64,000 bases of DNA from Streptomyces sp. NBC_01216 (lineage in GTDB: Bacteria > Actinomycetota > Actinomycetes > Streptomycetales > Streptomycetaceae): NCBI RefSeq assembly GCF_035994945.1, contig NZ_CP108677.1, positions 682,001 to 746,000 on the forward strand. Reading direction: 5' to 3'. The position numbers and the translations under genes were made by a program. The notes beneath the pieces are model-generated. The model saw only the letters and a list, made by a program, of their open reading frames with translations. It ran no database searches and was not told the DNA's origin. Positions 9,801 through 17,270 of this stretch are shown in pieces (within the stretch, counting starts at the first letter, position 1; each line of letters begins with the position of its first letter).

Positions 9801-10440
9801 GGGCGCCCTCCTCCGCGTGCCGGACCTGCCGCCCGCACAGCTGCAGCGTGCCATCCGTCTCGGATGCGCCGCGCTCCTCGCACGTCCGGATGATCACGTG
9901 CTCATGGCCGTCATGCTCAGCCAGCTCCATGGGCTGACGCGCGATCAGGCACGGTCGATCGCGGACGTCAGCCTGCGGTGGCTCGCCTGCCACGGCGGCA
10001 AGGTCCAGCGCCCGGTGCTCGCTTCCTTCCTCACACGCCCAGACCTGTCCGTCGAACAGGCACGCATCGGCATCGACATCGCTCTGGCCCGACTGAGCAC
10101 CGACCGGTCGATGAAGTCCCGCTCCGTGCTCTCCGGTGTCCTGCGCCACCCGGCCCTCGACGAGGACCTACGATCCCGCGCCGTCGACAGCGCCCTGAGC
10201 TGGCTCGAAGAACACGACATGGGGCCGAAGGCACGTCTTGTCATCGAGGATCTGCTCTCTCTCCCGGCGCTCCCGCCGAGCCAGAGATTCCACGTAATGC
10301 GTCTGGCAGCCGGCTGGTTGACCCGGCACGAAGAACTGCCGTACGCAGATCGCCTCCGCTCGGCGCTCGACGCCGAGACGCGGCGCGACGCCTCGCGGGA
10401 ACGACCCGGAGCGGACTCAGGACCGCCTGCCCGGCGCTGA
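6802..10440 (+). CDS. trypsin-like protease / P-loop NTPase / helical-repeat protein (conflict-system type)
   Basis: 1212 residues with three parts. Residues ~15-215 form a trypsin-like domain: candidate triad His49 (AICAGHGF), Asp84 (DDVDLALL) and Ser170 (WRGLSGAGV). Residues ~280-560 form an NTPase with Walker A GPAGSGKT (~295-302), Walker B LLILDYLD (~346) and a sensor-like ACLASVRPG. Residues ~690-1190 carry roughly 35-40-residue alpha-helical repeats with a recurrent pattern of LL...L..PDL...Q...AI..AL.WL. This is the layout of STAND-type sensors: repeats detect a cue, the NTPase switches, and the protease is the effector. GTG start at 6802 has no strong ribosome site, suggesting coupling to the upstream Trypco2 gene; GTG 6814 is an alternative. 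No signal peptide, so cytoplasmic. Target and trigger are unknown. Confidence 0.85.
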   Translation: MASAVADLIAAQQPLERVAMVVRRGSDGIPRFSASGFMLASRLAICAGHGFTHPGDSYEVRLPGRSTKRLPVTAVLRHRIDDVDLALLVLGEGGPVIPPARWGVLPRTVESVPFIAIGFPDHASRQDVPKTRQLTGAILLGSFLGSHEVELSLSSPAPQESSGSPWRGLSGAGVITQDGVLVGVCTSHHVPSGAASLTATNLSQVSRDPEFVRLLAEHGVEPVLPGDIMPMPFDPAVRGLVRTHAEVMRRLLGRRSFLDEEHLPFIHPGMDHVSHPDRLFAQLSTGRSRGALLVGPAGSGKTRTCFEVAHRADRAGWQVLHVQPDSAVTVDDVAASVVSCGHRRVLLILDYLDACPQVDLRVLADVLIPEARRRGATVACLASVRPGSLHTVQLRGSSRVLDEIYLREDWPHQSAIIDQVVHRAAPETVRRWGNEALSQICGRRPVIALLIARAIEEQGLAQHTPGVAVSVRPGELLDWLREGMRRDALAKEPALSPSPLGITTPAIEQLAFTVAVAASPQPRVVVEQTIDTFLTVAGGLAVPFGGRHVVDTLISLGWLDEVGGQLIVVHDIVTDELLVQSLMPSPGWSIDAAAAGALFAAFTRHARTFSVFTGHLRRLAVDMAAHGPAHRIAALERFCGEWLTAQVEPLGRLLAGAGDDGGHALLTMVASRPWQGFDRSVWNTLVAPWLSRAETDHTAQPFLTAALRGMDPAPAFLVEASVGWLVRRGGQTDTEHLLLALIERPDLSPRTEDLVVDCTLAWVSSRPDWRHTPALLKRLLAMDHSRDRLERVIAGVLAWLTPYRSLGVAPVIRMFLQRADIDAVARRKLVDHGLVWLRSDLRPGVNIGPELCALLEDGHLPDPDRATLIRSALDWLETGRVYPSTGRVVHRLLSMDGSPPELRPRVIAVARRWAAEGPAGHPAGSRVLGTLLSTDSVADAAALLLERLRSQPDAQSGPAILLRLLIHYEELTQDQARTAVTLAYTWLDSRPEHEAVGAVLGALLRVPDLPPAQLQRAIRLGCAALLARPDDHVLMAVMLSQLHGLTRDQARSIADVSLRWLACHGGKVQRPVLASFLTRPDLSVEQARIGIDIALARLSTDRSMKSRSVLSGVLRHPALDEDLRSRAVDSALSWLEEHDMGPKARLVIEDLLSLPALPPSQRFHVMRLAAGWLTRHEELPYADRLRSALDAETRRDASRERPGADSGPPARR

Positions 10441-10596
10441 CCGGCCTCGAAGCCTCTGCGGCAAGGCCGCCACCGCCTACAAAGCCGAAATCACCTGGCC
10501 AACATCGGCAGGCGCTCCGTCCACGCCGCCGGCTTGTGACCCGTAGCGCACCTTGACTGGGTCAAGAAGCGTCGCGGGAACCGGAGGCTGGTCCCC

Positions 10597-10640
10597 AAAA
10601 ACGACCAAGGGGCCGTCTTGGATTGCTCCAAAACGGCCCC
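10597..10640 (-). terminator. rho-independent terminator of tRNA-Pro
   Basis: On the minus strand the tRNA is followed by a stem with GGGGCCGT/ACGGCCCC outer arms (10609-10616 and 10633-10640), an inner TTGG/CCAA pairing, and then a run of five T (10597-10601). Both placement and structure fit a tRNA gene terminator. Confidence 0.8.
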
Positions 10641-10660
10641 TGACCTGCGACTCTTTCGAG

Positions 10661-10734
<74 letters not shown>

Positions 10735-11065
10735 ATGCTCGCCCCACCGGTGTTCCCGGTATCGGCCTGCAAGAGAACATTACCTCACTCCATGAGGTGG
10801 AGTGAGCGTGGGCCTTCGCCGCGTCGGTGGGGCGACGGGATCGGCGTCACAGGTGGTGGACCGGGCCGTCACCCCGTTGACGGTGAGGTCTCTTCCGGAC
10901 CGGACCCGGGTGTCACCGAGGCGGACCGGGCCGGCCGGGGCGAGGGCGGGCGGGCCAGGTGCACGGTCGCGAGCAGGGCCGAGCCGTCGGGCGAGGAGGT
11001 GCGGAAGCACCGGCGACCACGGGAGTCACGGGCACCACCGGGCGGGTGACAATGGAGGTGTGGAC
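10735..11065. other. tRNA upstream region, with a 9-bp inverted repeat
   Basis: 331 bases between the minus-strand tRNA and the plus-strand DUF309 gene. They contain a perfect inverted repeat CTCACTCCA (10784-10792) / TGGAGTGAG (10798-10806) with a 5-base loop, about 50 bases upstream of the tRNA. It may be a small terminator or a protein site. No gene is seen. Confidence 0.4.
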
Positions 11066-11593
11066 ATGGGACCGAGGGATCGTGACGAGGCGGGGCGGGC
11101 ACGGAGCGCGCGCCCCCGGGACGCGCTCGGGCGGCCGCTGCCGTACGGCGCGGAGGGTGTCGCCCGGCAGCCCGAGGGGGTCGCGCGCACACCGGCAGGC
11201 ACTCTCGGCGAGGCGCAACGGCTGCTCGACGCGGGGAGGCCGTTCCACGCGCACGAGGTGTTCGAGGACGCGTGGAAGACCGGTCCCGCCGGAGAGCGGG
11301 ACCTGTGGCAGGGGCTGGCCCAGCTCGCGGTCGGACTGACCCACGTCGCCCGGGGCAACGCGCGGGGCGGCGCCCGGCTCCTGTCGCGCGGCGCCGACCG
11401 CATCGGACAGCAGGAGCCGCGGCGGCAGGCCGCACAGTACGGCATCGACGTCGCCGGACTGGTCGCTTGGGCAAGGGAGTTGGCCGACCACCCGGACCGG
11501 GTGAAGGACGCTTCCGCCGAGGCGCCGCGCCTGCTGCTCGGCGGAGGCCCGTCTCGTCGACCCGGGGCCGCGGGACGCCCGCCGGAGATGTGA
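11066..11593 (+). CDS. DUF309 domain-containing protein
   Basis: 175 residues. The DUF309 signature is present: GEAQRLLDAGRPFHAHEVFEDAWK with the conserved H-x-H-E, then LWQGLAQLAVGLTHVARGNARGGARLL. The family forms small all-alpha proteins whose conserved His/Glu residues suggest metal or ligand binding; its biochemical role is not established. The first ~45 residues are basic and Gly/Pro-rich, and the C-terminal ~25 residues are low complexity. ATG 11066 was chosen because GGAGG lies seven bases upstream; an in-frame GTG at 11060 would be too close to that site. It is convergent with lutC, 55 bases away. Confidence 0.85.
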   Translation: MGPRDRDEAGRARSARPRDALGRPLPYGAEGVARQPEGVARTPAGTLGEAQRLLDAGRPFHAHEVFEDAWKTGPAGERDLWQGLAQLAVGLTHVARGNARGGARLLSRGADRIGQQEPRRQAAQYGIDVAGLVAWARELADHPDRVKDASAEAPRLLLGGGPSRRPGAAGRPPEM

Positions 11594-11648
11594 CGGCCGC
11601 CTGTCGGGACCGGTGGGGCGTCCGGTGTTCCGGGCACGGCGGGTACCG

Positions 11649-12368
11649 TCACGCGGGCCCCGACGGCGGTCGGCACAGGAGGACGACGTCCAGCGCACGA
11701 GGGCCGTGGACCCCTTCGACGCGGTCGAGTTCGATGTCGCTGGTGGCGGAGGGGCCGGAGATCCAGGTGAGCGGGCGGGTGGGGTCGAGACGGGTCAGTG
11801 CCTGAGGGACGGACGCCACGATCTGGTCCGGTACCCGGACGACGCAGACGTGGTGGTCGGGAACGAGGGTGATCCGGCGGCGCCCCTGGCCGGGGCCGCC
11901 GTCGAGCACGATCGTCCCGGTCTCGGCGATGGCCAGCGCGCAGCCGGTGACGACGCTGTCGACGGCGTCGAGTTCACGTGCCGTCGAGGCGGCCCGGTCG
12001 TGGATCCGGGTGATGTCGATCCGGGTGGCGTCGGTCCTCGGCAGCCACTGCGGGGGCAACCCGGACGGGACCAGCACGGTGTTCGACCCGCGGTCCGCCA
12101 GCAGCCGCAGAAGCAGGGCCGGGAGTCCCTCCGCGTCGGTGCGGTGGACGACGGCCCGGTAGTCGGTCAGGTTCTCGTGGAGCAGTTCGGTCAACGCGGC
12201 CGGGTCGTCGGGGACATGGCCGCGAAGGTAGGCGCGCTCGGTCTCGGGTGGCCGGGGCGCGCCCGCGAGGGCGCTCCGGACACGGGCGAGGATGCGGTCG
12301 CGCGAGGAGGACCCCAGCGGCGCCCCGCCTTCGTTTCCGTACGGTGGGCTCGCATGCGGTGTGTTCAC
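11649..12368 (-). CDS. lutC: LutC-like lactate utilization protein (LUD domain)
   Basis: 239 residues with a LUD domain. N-terminal SSRDRILARVRSAL, central TDYRAVVHRTDAEGL, TVLVPSGLPPQWLP, and the family-typical VVTGCALAIAETGTIVLDGG followed by LVPDHHVCVVR and ISGPSATSDIE. It is the third subunit of the LutABC L-lactate oxidation system that feeds electrons to the respiratory chain. The GTG start at 12368 overlaps the lutB stop in a GTGA, implying translational coupling and marking the start. The distal position in lutABC is the usual order. Confidence 0.92.
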   Translation of the reverse strand: MNTPHASPPYGNEGGAPLGSSSRDRILARVRSALAGAPRPPETERAYLRGHVPDDPAALTELLHENLTDYRAVVHRTDAEGLPALLLRLLADRGSNTVLVPSGLPPQWLPRTDATRIDITRIHDRAASTARELDAVDSVVTGCALAIAETGTIVLDGGPGQGRRRITLVPDHHVCVVRVPDQIVASVPQALTRLDPTRPLTWISGPSATSDIELDRVEGVHGPRALDVVLLCRPPSGPA

Positions 12369-13795
12369 GTGCGGTTCTTCTTCCACCAGGCACGGAAGGA
12401 CTCCGCGGGCGGCTCGGGCAGGTCACGGCTCTCGCTCCAGGGACCGGCCCCGGGGACCCAGCCGGGCACGCGCCGGGGGTGCAGGCCACGGGTCGCGGAG
12501 GCGAGCCGCTCGGCCGCCGCGAGGGCGGTCGGCCGGTCGAGGAGCCAGCCCGCCGCCCTGACGGCGGCCTTCTCCAGCCGTTGCCCCTTGTCGCCCGCCT
12601 CGGTGACCCTCTCGCGGAGGTGGACGAGGACCTCGGGGATGTCGATGGCCACCGGACACACCTCGTAGCACGCGCCGCACAGCGAGGAGGCGTACGGCAG
12701 CGAGGCGTCGATGCCGCTCGTCGTCCCGCGCAGCTGGGGCGTGAGGACGGCGCCGATCGGCCCGGGGTAGACGGAGCCGTAGGCGTGGCCGCCGGCGCGT
12801 TCGTAGACGGGACAGACGTTGAGGCAGGCCGAGCAGCGGATACAGCGCAGGACCTGACGGCCGATGTCGTCGGCGAGCGCCGCGGTGCGGCCGTTGTCGA
12901 GCAGGACGAGGTGGAAGTCGCGCGGGCCGTCCCCGTCCGTGGTGCCGGTCCACATCGAGGTGTACGGGTTCATGCGCTCCGCGGTCGAGGAGCGGGGCAG
13001 GGTCTGGAGGAAGACCTCCAGGTCCTGCCAGGTAGGCACGGTCTTCTCGATGCCGACGACCGAGATCAGCGTCTCCGGGAGGGTCAGGCACATCCGCCCG
13101 TTGCCCTCGGACTCGACGACGACCAGGGTGCCGGTCTCGGCCACCATGAAGTTGGCGCCGGAGATGCCGACCTTGGCGCGCAGGAACTTCTCCCGCAGGT
13201 GCAGCCGGGCCGCCTCGGCGAGTTCCGCCGGGCTGTCGGAGAGGCCGTCCGGCGCGGGACGGCCCCAGTCCCCCATCCGGTTCCGGAAGATGTCGCGGAT
13301 CTCTCCGCGGTTGCGATGGATCGCGGGGACCAGGATGTGCGAGGGGCGGTCCTCGCCGAGCTGCACGATGAGTTCGGCGAGGTCGGTCTCGTAGGCGCGG
13401 ATGCCCTCGGCTTCGAGCGCTTCGTTCAGCCCGGTCTCCTGGGTGGCCATCGACTTGACCTTGACGACCTCCGTCTCCCCGGTCGCCTTGACGAGTTCCG
13501 TGACGATCCGGTTCGCCTCGGCCGCGTCCTCGGCCCAGTGCACCGTTCCACCCGCCGCGGTGACCGCTTGCTCCAGCCGGAGCAGGTGCCGGTCGAGGTC
13601 GCGCAGGGCGAGGTCCTTGATCTGCTTGCCCGCGCGGCGCAGTTCCTCCCAGTCGGCCAGCTCCGCGACCGCGCGGGCGCGTTTGGCCCGGATGGTGTGG
13701 GTGGCGTGGCGCAGGTTCGCCCGCAGCACGGGGTCGCCGACGGCCTCGCGTGCCGCGTCGGGGAAGGCCGGCATCCCGACGAACGTCCCGTTCAC
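12365..13795 (-). CDS. lutB: LutB-like iron-sulfur lactate utilization protein
   Basis: 476 residues. An N-terminal LUD region includes AVAELADWEELR, VVKVKSMATQETGLNEALE and GISGANFMVAETGTLVVVESEGNGRM. A C-terminal ferredoxin-like pair of 4Fe-4S sites follows: CIRCSACLNVCPVY and LCGACYEVCPVAIDIPEV. It transfers electrons from lactate oxidation with LutA and LutC. The GTG at 13795 overlaps the lutA stop (GTGA) and is preferred over an internal ATG at 13774. Its own stop overlaps the lutC start. All three genes form one tightly coupled operon on the minus strand. Confidence 0.93.
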   Translation of the reverse strand: MNGTFVGMPAFPDAAREAVGDPVLRANLRHATHTIRAKRARAVAELADWEELRRAGKQIKDLALRDLDRHLLRLEQAVTAAGGTVHWAEDAAEANRIVTELVKATGETEVVKVKSMATQETGLNEALEAEGIRAYETDLAELIVQLGEDRPSHILVPAIHRNRGEIRDIFRNRMGDWGRPAPDGLSDSPAELAEAARLHLREKFLRAKVGISGANFMVAETGTLVVVESEGNGRMCLTLPETLISVVGIEKTVPTWQDLEVFLQTLPRSSTAERMNPYTSMWTGTTDGDGPRDFHLVLLDNGRTAALADDIGRQVLRCIRCSACLNVCPVYERAGGHAYGSVYPGPIGAVLTPQLRGTTSGIDASLPYASSLCGACYEVCPVAIDIPEVLVHLRERVTEAGDKGQRLEKAAVRAAGWLLDRPTALAAAERLASATRGLHPRRVPGWVPGAGPWSESRDLPEPPAESFRAWWKKNRT

Positions 13796-14508
13796 CGGGC
13801 CGGCTCCGGCTCCGTGCCGGCGAGGATCTCGGCGAGATGCAGCGTCCGCAGGGGTTGGCCCTCCCGTCGCAGGATGCCGTCCAGGTGCATGAGGCAGGCG
13901 TTGTCGGCGCCGCAGAGCACCGTGGCACCGGTGGACAGCGCGGAGGCGACCTTGTCGCGGCCCATCGCCGCCGACACCTCGGCGTTCTTGACGGCGAAGG
14001 TGCCCCCGAAGCCGCAGCACTCGGAGGCTCCCGGGAGTTCGATCAGGTCGAGGCCCTCGACCGCCTCGAGCAGTCTGCGCGGGCGGTCGCCGAGCCCCAG
14101 GCCGCGCATGCCGTGGCAGGAGGGGTGGTAGGTGACGCGGTGCGGGAAGTACGCGCCCACGTCCGTCACTCCCAGCACGTCGACCAGGAACTCGGTCAGC
14201 TCGTACGTCCGCGGTCCGAGCCGGGCGGCGTCGGGGCCGAAGCGGGGGTAGTGGTGACGCACCGTCGTGGCGCAGGAACCCGAGGGGGTGACGACGTGGT
14301 CGTACCCCTCGAAGGCGTCGACCGTGCGCCGGACCAGTGGTGCGGCCTCACGTCGGTGACCGGTGTTGTACGGGGGCTGCCCGCAGCAGGTCTGCGCCGC
14401 CGGGAAGTCGACCTCGACACCGAGGCGTTCCAGAATGCGGACGGTTGCCACGCCTGTGGAGGGATACAGGGCGTCATTGACGCAGGTGACGAAGAGTGCG
14501 ACGCGCAT
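13792..14508 (-). CDS. lutA: LutA-like (Fe-S)-binding lactate utilization protein
   Basis: 238 residues with two CCG (cysteine-rich) domains: TCCGQPPYNTGHRREA with a later SGSCATTVRHHYP, and SCHGMRGLGLG with SECCGFGGTFAVKNAEVS. This pattern matches LutA/GlcF/HdrD-type proteins that bind iron-sulfur clusters or flavin-linked redox partners. It is the first gene of lutABC. ATG 14508 begins MRVALFVTCVNDALYP, the family's normal N-terminus, though the ribosome site is weak. The operon may be transcribed from the ~85-base gap after the P450 gene. No regulator gene of the LutR/GntR type is adjacent. Confidence 0.93.
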   Translation of the reverse strand: MRVALFVTCVNDALYPSTGVATVRILERLGVEVDFPAAQTCCGQPPYNTGHRREAAPLVRRTVDAFEGYDHVVTPSGSCATTVRHHYPRFGPDAARLGPRTYELTEFLVDVLGVTDVGAYFPHRVTYHPSCHGMRGLGLGDRPRRLLEAVEGLDLIELPGASECCGFGGTFAVKNAEVSAAMGRDKVASALSTGATVLCGADNACLMHLDGILRREGQPLRTLHLAEILAGTEPEPAR

Positions 14509-14593
14509 GCGCGCAGGATATGCCCGGGGAGGGCGGTCGGGAACCTGCCGGCTACCGGCAGATGCCGCGGCGCCTCCCCCGGCCGCCCCGTGT

Positions 14594-15883
14594 TCACCAT
14601 GTGAGATGGAGCTGCTGGGGTGAGCGGTGGATCAGGGTCGGTCTCATCTCCACGGGACGCTCCTCGGACAGCCGCAGCCTGGGGAAGCGCCGGGTGAACA
14701 GCTCCAGTGTCAGCCGGAGTTGCATGCGGGCGAGCTGTGCCCCGGGGCAGCCGTGGGCGCCGTGGCCGAAGGCGAGGTGCCGGGTGGGTGTCGCGGGTCG
14801 GGTGATGTCGAAGACGTCGGGGGCCTCGTGGCGCGATGCGTCGCGGTTGGCGGAGCCGTAGGCGACGAAGACGGTCGCCCCGGCGGGTAGTTCGGTTCCG
14901 GCCAGGACGACGGGGCGGGTGGTGGTGCGTCGGAATCCCTGGACGGCGGTGTCGAAGCGGGCGGCTTCCTCCACTGCCCCGGGTATCAGCTCGGGCCGGT
15001 CGCGGAGCAGCTCCCACTGGTCGCGGTGGCGCAGGAGGTGCAGGAGGGTGGTTCCGATGAGGGCCGTGGTGGTGAGGTGTCCGGCGATGAGCAGGTTCTG
15101 GAGCTGGGCGACGAGTTCGGCGCGCTGGTCCACGGTGAGCCCGCCCCGGGCGGGTCCGGGTTCGGCGGCCGGGGCCAGTGCGGCGACCAGGGCGGAGCAC
15201 AGGTCGCCGCGCGGCCGGGCGTGACGGTCGCGTGCGTAGCGGTCCAGCAGGTGATGGAGGGCGACCACGTCCTCGGCGGCGGCGAGCTGTTCGTCCTCGG
15301 GCATCGGACGGAAGAGGAGTCGCTCGGCGCGGTGTCCTCCCCGCACCGCGGCGGGGACGTCCTCGGGTGTGATGCCGATGAGCCGGCCTATGACGGCGCC
15401 GGGCAGCCTGCCGGCGTACGCGCCCATCACTTCGGCCCGGCCGTCGGACGCGAAGGAGTCGGCCAGGGAGGTCGCGACCTCGGTGGCGTGGGGGACGAGC
15501 GAGGTGATCCGTGCCGCGGACAGTCCGGTGTTGAGCGGCGCGCGGTGGCGGCGGTGGGCGGCGCCGTCGGTGGAGACGACGGTGGGCCGTCGGCCGAAGC
15601 CGCCGGCGAGGACGGCGAGCACCGCGGGAGAGGGCATGACGTCCGGCCGCAGGGCGTGCGCGGAGGAGAACTCCTCGGGACGCAGGAGGACCTCGCGGAC
15701 GTCGGCGTCCCGGGCGACCAGCCAGGCGTCGAGTTCGGGGACGAAGGTCAGCCCAGGGGCGCGACGCGCCGTGGCGTAGAGCGGGTACGGGTCACTCTGC
15801 AGGGTATCGAGCCGTTCGTGCGCTCTCGCGTCCACGCGGCGCCTCCGGAGGGGAGATGGTGCGGAACTCGGTGTCCGGGCCAT
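14594..15883 (-). CDS. cytochrome P450
   Basis: 429 residues, a normal bacterial class I P450 length with no membrane anchor. The heme loop FGHGAHGCPGAQLARMQL carries the axial Cys. The K-helix ExxR is EEAARFDT with a following QGFRRTTT. The I-helix reads AGHLTTT, where most relatives have AGHETT: the acidic residue before the catalytic Thr is a Leu. The usual partner ferredoxin gene is not adjacent, so electrons must come from elsewhere. Substrate unknown. ATG 15883 is used; the ribosome site is weak. It is downstream of the DUF488 gene (91-base gap) on the same strand. Confidence 0.93.
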   Translation of the reverse strand: MARTPSSAPSPLRRRRVDARAHERLDTLQSDPYPLYATARRAPGLTFVPELDAWLVARDADVREVLLRPEEFSSAHALRPDVMPSPAVLAVLAGGFGRRPTVVSTDGAAHRRHRAPLNTGLSAARITSLVPHATEVATSLADSFASDGRAEVMGAYAGRLPGAVIGRLIGITPEDVPAAVRGGHRAERLLFRPMPEDEQLAAAEDVVALHHLLDRYARDRHARPRGDLCSALVAALAPAAEPGPARGGLTVDQRAELVAQLQNLLIAGHLTTTALIGTTLLHLLRHRDQWELLRDRPELIPGAVEEAARFDTAVQGFRRTTTRPVVLAGTELPAGATVFVAYGSANRDASRHEAPDVFDITRPATPTRHLAFGHGAHGCPGAQLARMQLRLTLELFTRRFPRLRLSEERPVEMRPTLIHRSPQQLHLTW

Positions 15884-15974
15884 CGTGACCGGCGCGTCGT
15901 GTTCCTGGCTACGGCCGGGGGCGCTGGCGTTCCGGGGTCGGCCGGAATCCGTCGGGTGCCGCCGCGGTCACGCG

Positions 15975-16352
15975 CTACCCGTCGCCGTGCCGCGTCAACG
16001 CCCGCCGCAGTACGGCGGTGTGGCTCAGCTCCGGGTTCCTGGCGGCGGTGAGGAGGGTCACCCGGCCGGCGGCGGCGAGGACACGCAGGCGGTCGAGGGC
16101 CTCGGCGGCGGCGGGTGCGGTGAGTTCGGCCTCGTAGCGCCGGCGGAACTCCTCGTAGCCGCCCTCGGTGTCGTGGTACCAGCGCCGCAGTTCGGTGGAG
16201 GGCGTCAGCGCCTTGGGCCATTCGTCGATGCGCGCGTCGGTCCTGGCCAGGCCGCGCGGCCACAGGCGGTCGACGAGGACCCGCAGACCGTCGTCGGGGC
16301 CGGGGATCTCGTAGACGCGGCGGACGCGTACGTCGGGGGTGGTGGCGGACAT
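15975..16352 (-). CDS. DUF488 family protein
   Basis: 125 residues. Diagnostic motifs are VRRVYEIPGPDDGLRVLVDRLWPRGLART, DEWPKALTPSTELRRWY, and a C-terminal VTLLTAARNPELSHTAVL. DUF488 proteins are small cytosolic proteins of unknown biochemistry with conserved Arg/Cys/Ser positions. The ATG at 16352 gives the family-typical N-terminus. GGAGG sits only one base upstream of it, so a GTG start at 16385 (11 residues longer) is possible. Confidence 0.88.
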   Translation of the reverse strand: MSATTPDVRVRRVYEIPGPDDGLRVLVDRLWPRGLARTDARIDEWPKALTPSTELRRWYHDTEGGYEEFRRRYEAELTAPAAAEALDRLRVLAAAGRVTLLTAARNPELSHTAVLRRALTRHGDG

Positions 16353-16502
16353 GCCTCCAGGGTGGCGGAGGCGCGTGTGGCGCACATCTCGGCGCGCGGG
16401 GGCGTCGGGGACGGTGGCCCGACCGGTGGGGGCCGCGAGCGCTGCCGGGTCGGGCGGGTACGCGGGGCCCCGGGGGACGGGCGGGCGCGCCGGCCGGGCT
16501 TC

Positions 16503-17123
16503 TCAGGTCTCGACGCGGAGCGCGGGCAGCAGGACGCCGTCCACGAAGGTGCGCAGTGTGGCCCCGTCGGCGAAGCGCTCCTCGAAGAGCCGCTCGACGC
16601 GGAGCATCCCCAGGAAACAGGGCGCGACGAAGCCGATCGCCGGGTTGTCCTCGTCGATCTCGCCGCGTCCCACCGCGCGTCGCAGCATCTCGTCGAGTGC
16701 GGCGGCCTCGGGATGGATGACGGTCTCGCGCAGCGCCGCCCGCAGGTCGGGGTGCTGGATGTACGCCTGGCTGACCGCCTCCATCAGTTCGGCGTCCCGG
16801 TCCCGGCGCGTGGCGGCGAGGTGGGCGGCCTCGCGGAGGTCTCCGGCGAGGGAGCCGGTGTCGATGCCGGCGAAGAAGGTGCAGCGCTGTTTGGCGAGGG
16901 CGGCCGTGACCAGCTGCGCCTTGGTTCCCCACTGGCGGTACAGCGTGGCCTTGCCGCATTTGGTGCGGGCGGCGACGCCCTCCATGGTGACCGAGTCGTA
17001 GCCGCGTTCGCGAAGGAGGCAGAGCACGGCCTCGTACAGCTCCGCCTCGCGTTCGGGCGTGATCTTGCTGCGGCGGGCGGCAGCGGTGGCGGCCTGCGTG
17101 GACGTCGTGGCCTGCGTGGTCAT
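16503..17123 (-). CDS. TetR-family transcriptional regulator
   Basis: 206 residues. The N-terminal HTH reads AVLCLLRERGYDSVTMEGVAARTKCGKATLYRQWGTKAQLV, a canonical TetR motif. The C-terminal half is an alpha-helical ligand/dimer domain of the TetR_C type (FVAPCFLGMLRVERLFEERF). ATG 17123 is chosen because GGGAGG lies five bases upstream, and it gives MTTQATTST. The gene is divergent from the PAP2 phosphatase gene. The 147-base interval contains a near-perfect palindromic operator (17173-17210) overlapping the putative -35 of the divergent promoter, so it probably represses both itself and the PAP2/transporter pair. Confidence 0.93.
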   Translation of the reverse strand: MTTQATTSTQAATAAARRSKITPEREAELYEAVLCLLRERGYDSVTMEGVAARTKCGKATLYRQWGTKAQLVTAALAKQRCTFFAGIDTGSLAGDLREAAHLAATRRDRDAELMEAVSQAYIQHPDLRAALRETVIHPEAAALDEMLRRAVGRGEIDEDNPAIGFVAPCFLGMLRVERLFEERFADGATLRTFVDGVLLPALRVET

Positions 17124-17172
17124 CGATTCCTCCCGGACAGCACTCTGCACCTACGAGAGTAGGGGGTACACA

Positions 17173-17227
17173 ATCGAGACGCAAACGTATCGAGACGCTT
17201 GCGTCTCGATGAATTCGGATCTAGGCT
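17173..17227 (+). promoter_or_regulatory. TetR-type operator and promoter of the PAP2/DMT pair
   Basis: ATCGAGACGC occurs at 17173-17182 and 17189-17198. Its inverse GCGTCTCGAT at 17201-17210 forms a perfect 10+10 palindrome with a TT centre with the second copy. The first copy, extended to ATCGAGACGCAA, pairs perfectly over 12 bases with TTGCGTCTCGAT. A promoter fits directly on top: TTGCGT (17199-17204), 17-base spacer, TAGGCT (17222-17227), 43 bases before the ATG at 17271. Repressor binding would block the -35. Confidence 0.75.
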
Positions 17228-17270
17228 GCCTCCGTTTGTTGCCGGTTTGACGGAAAAAGAGGGCCGCGCC

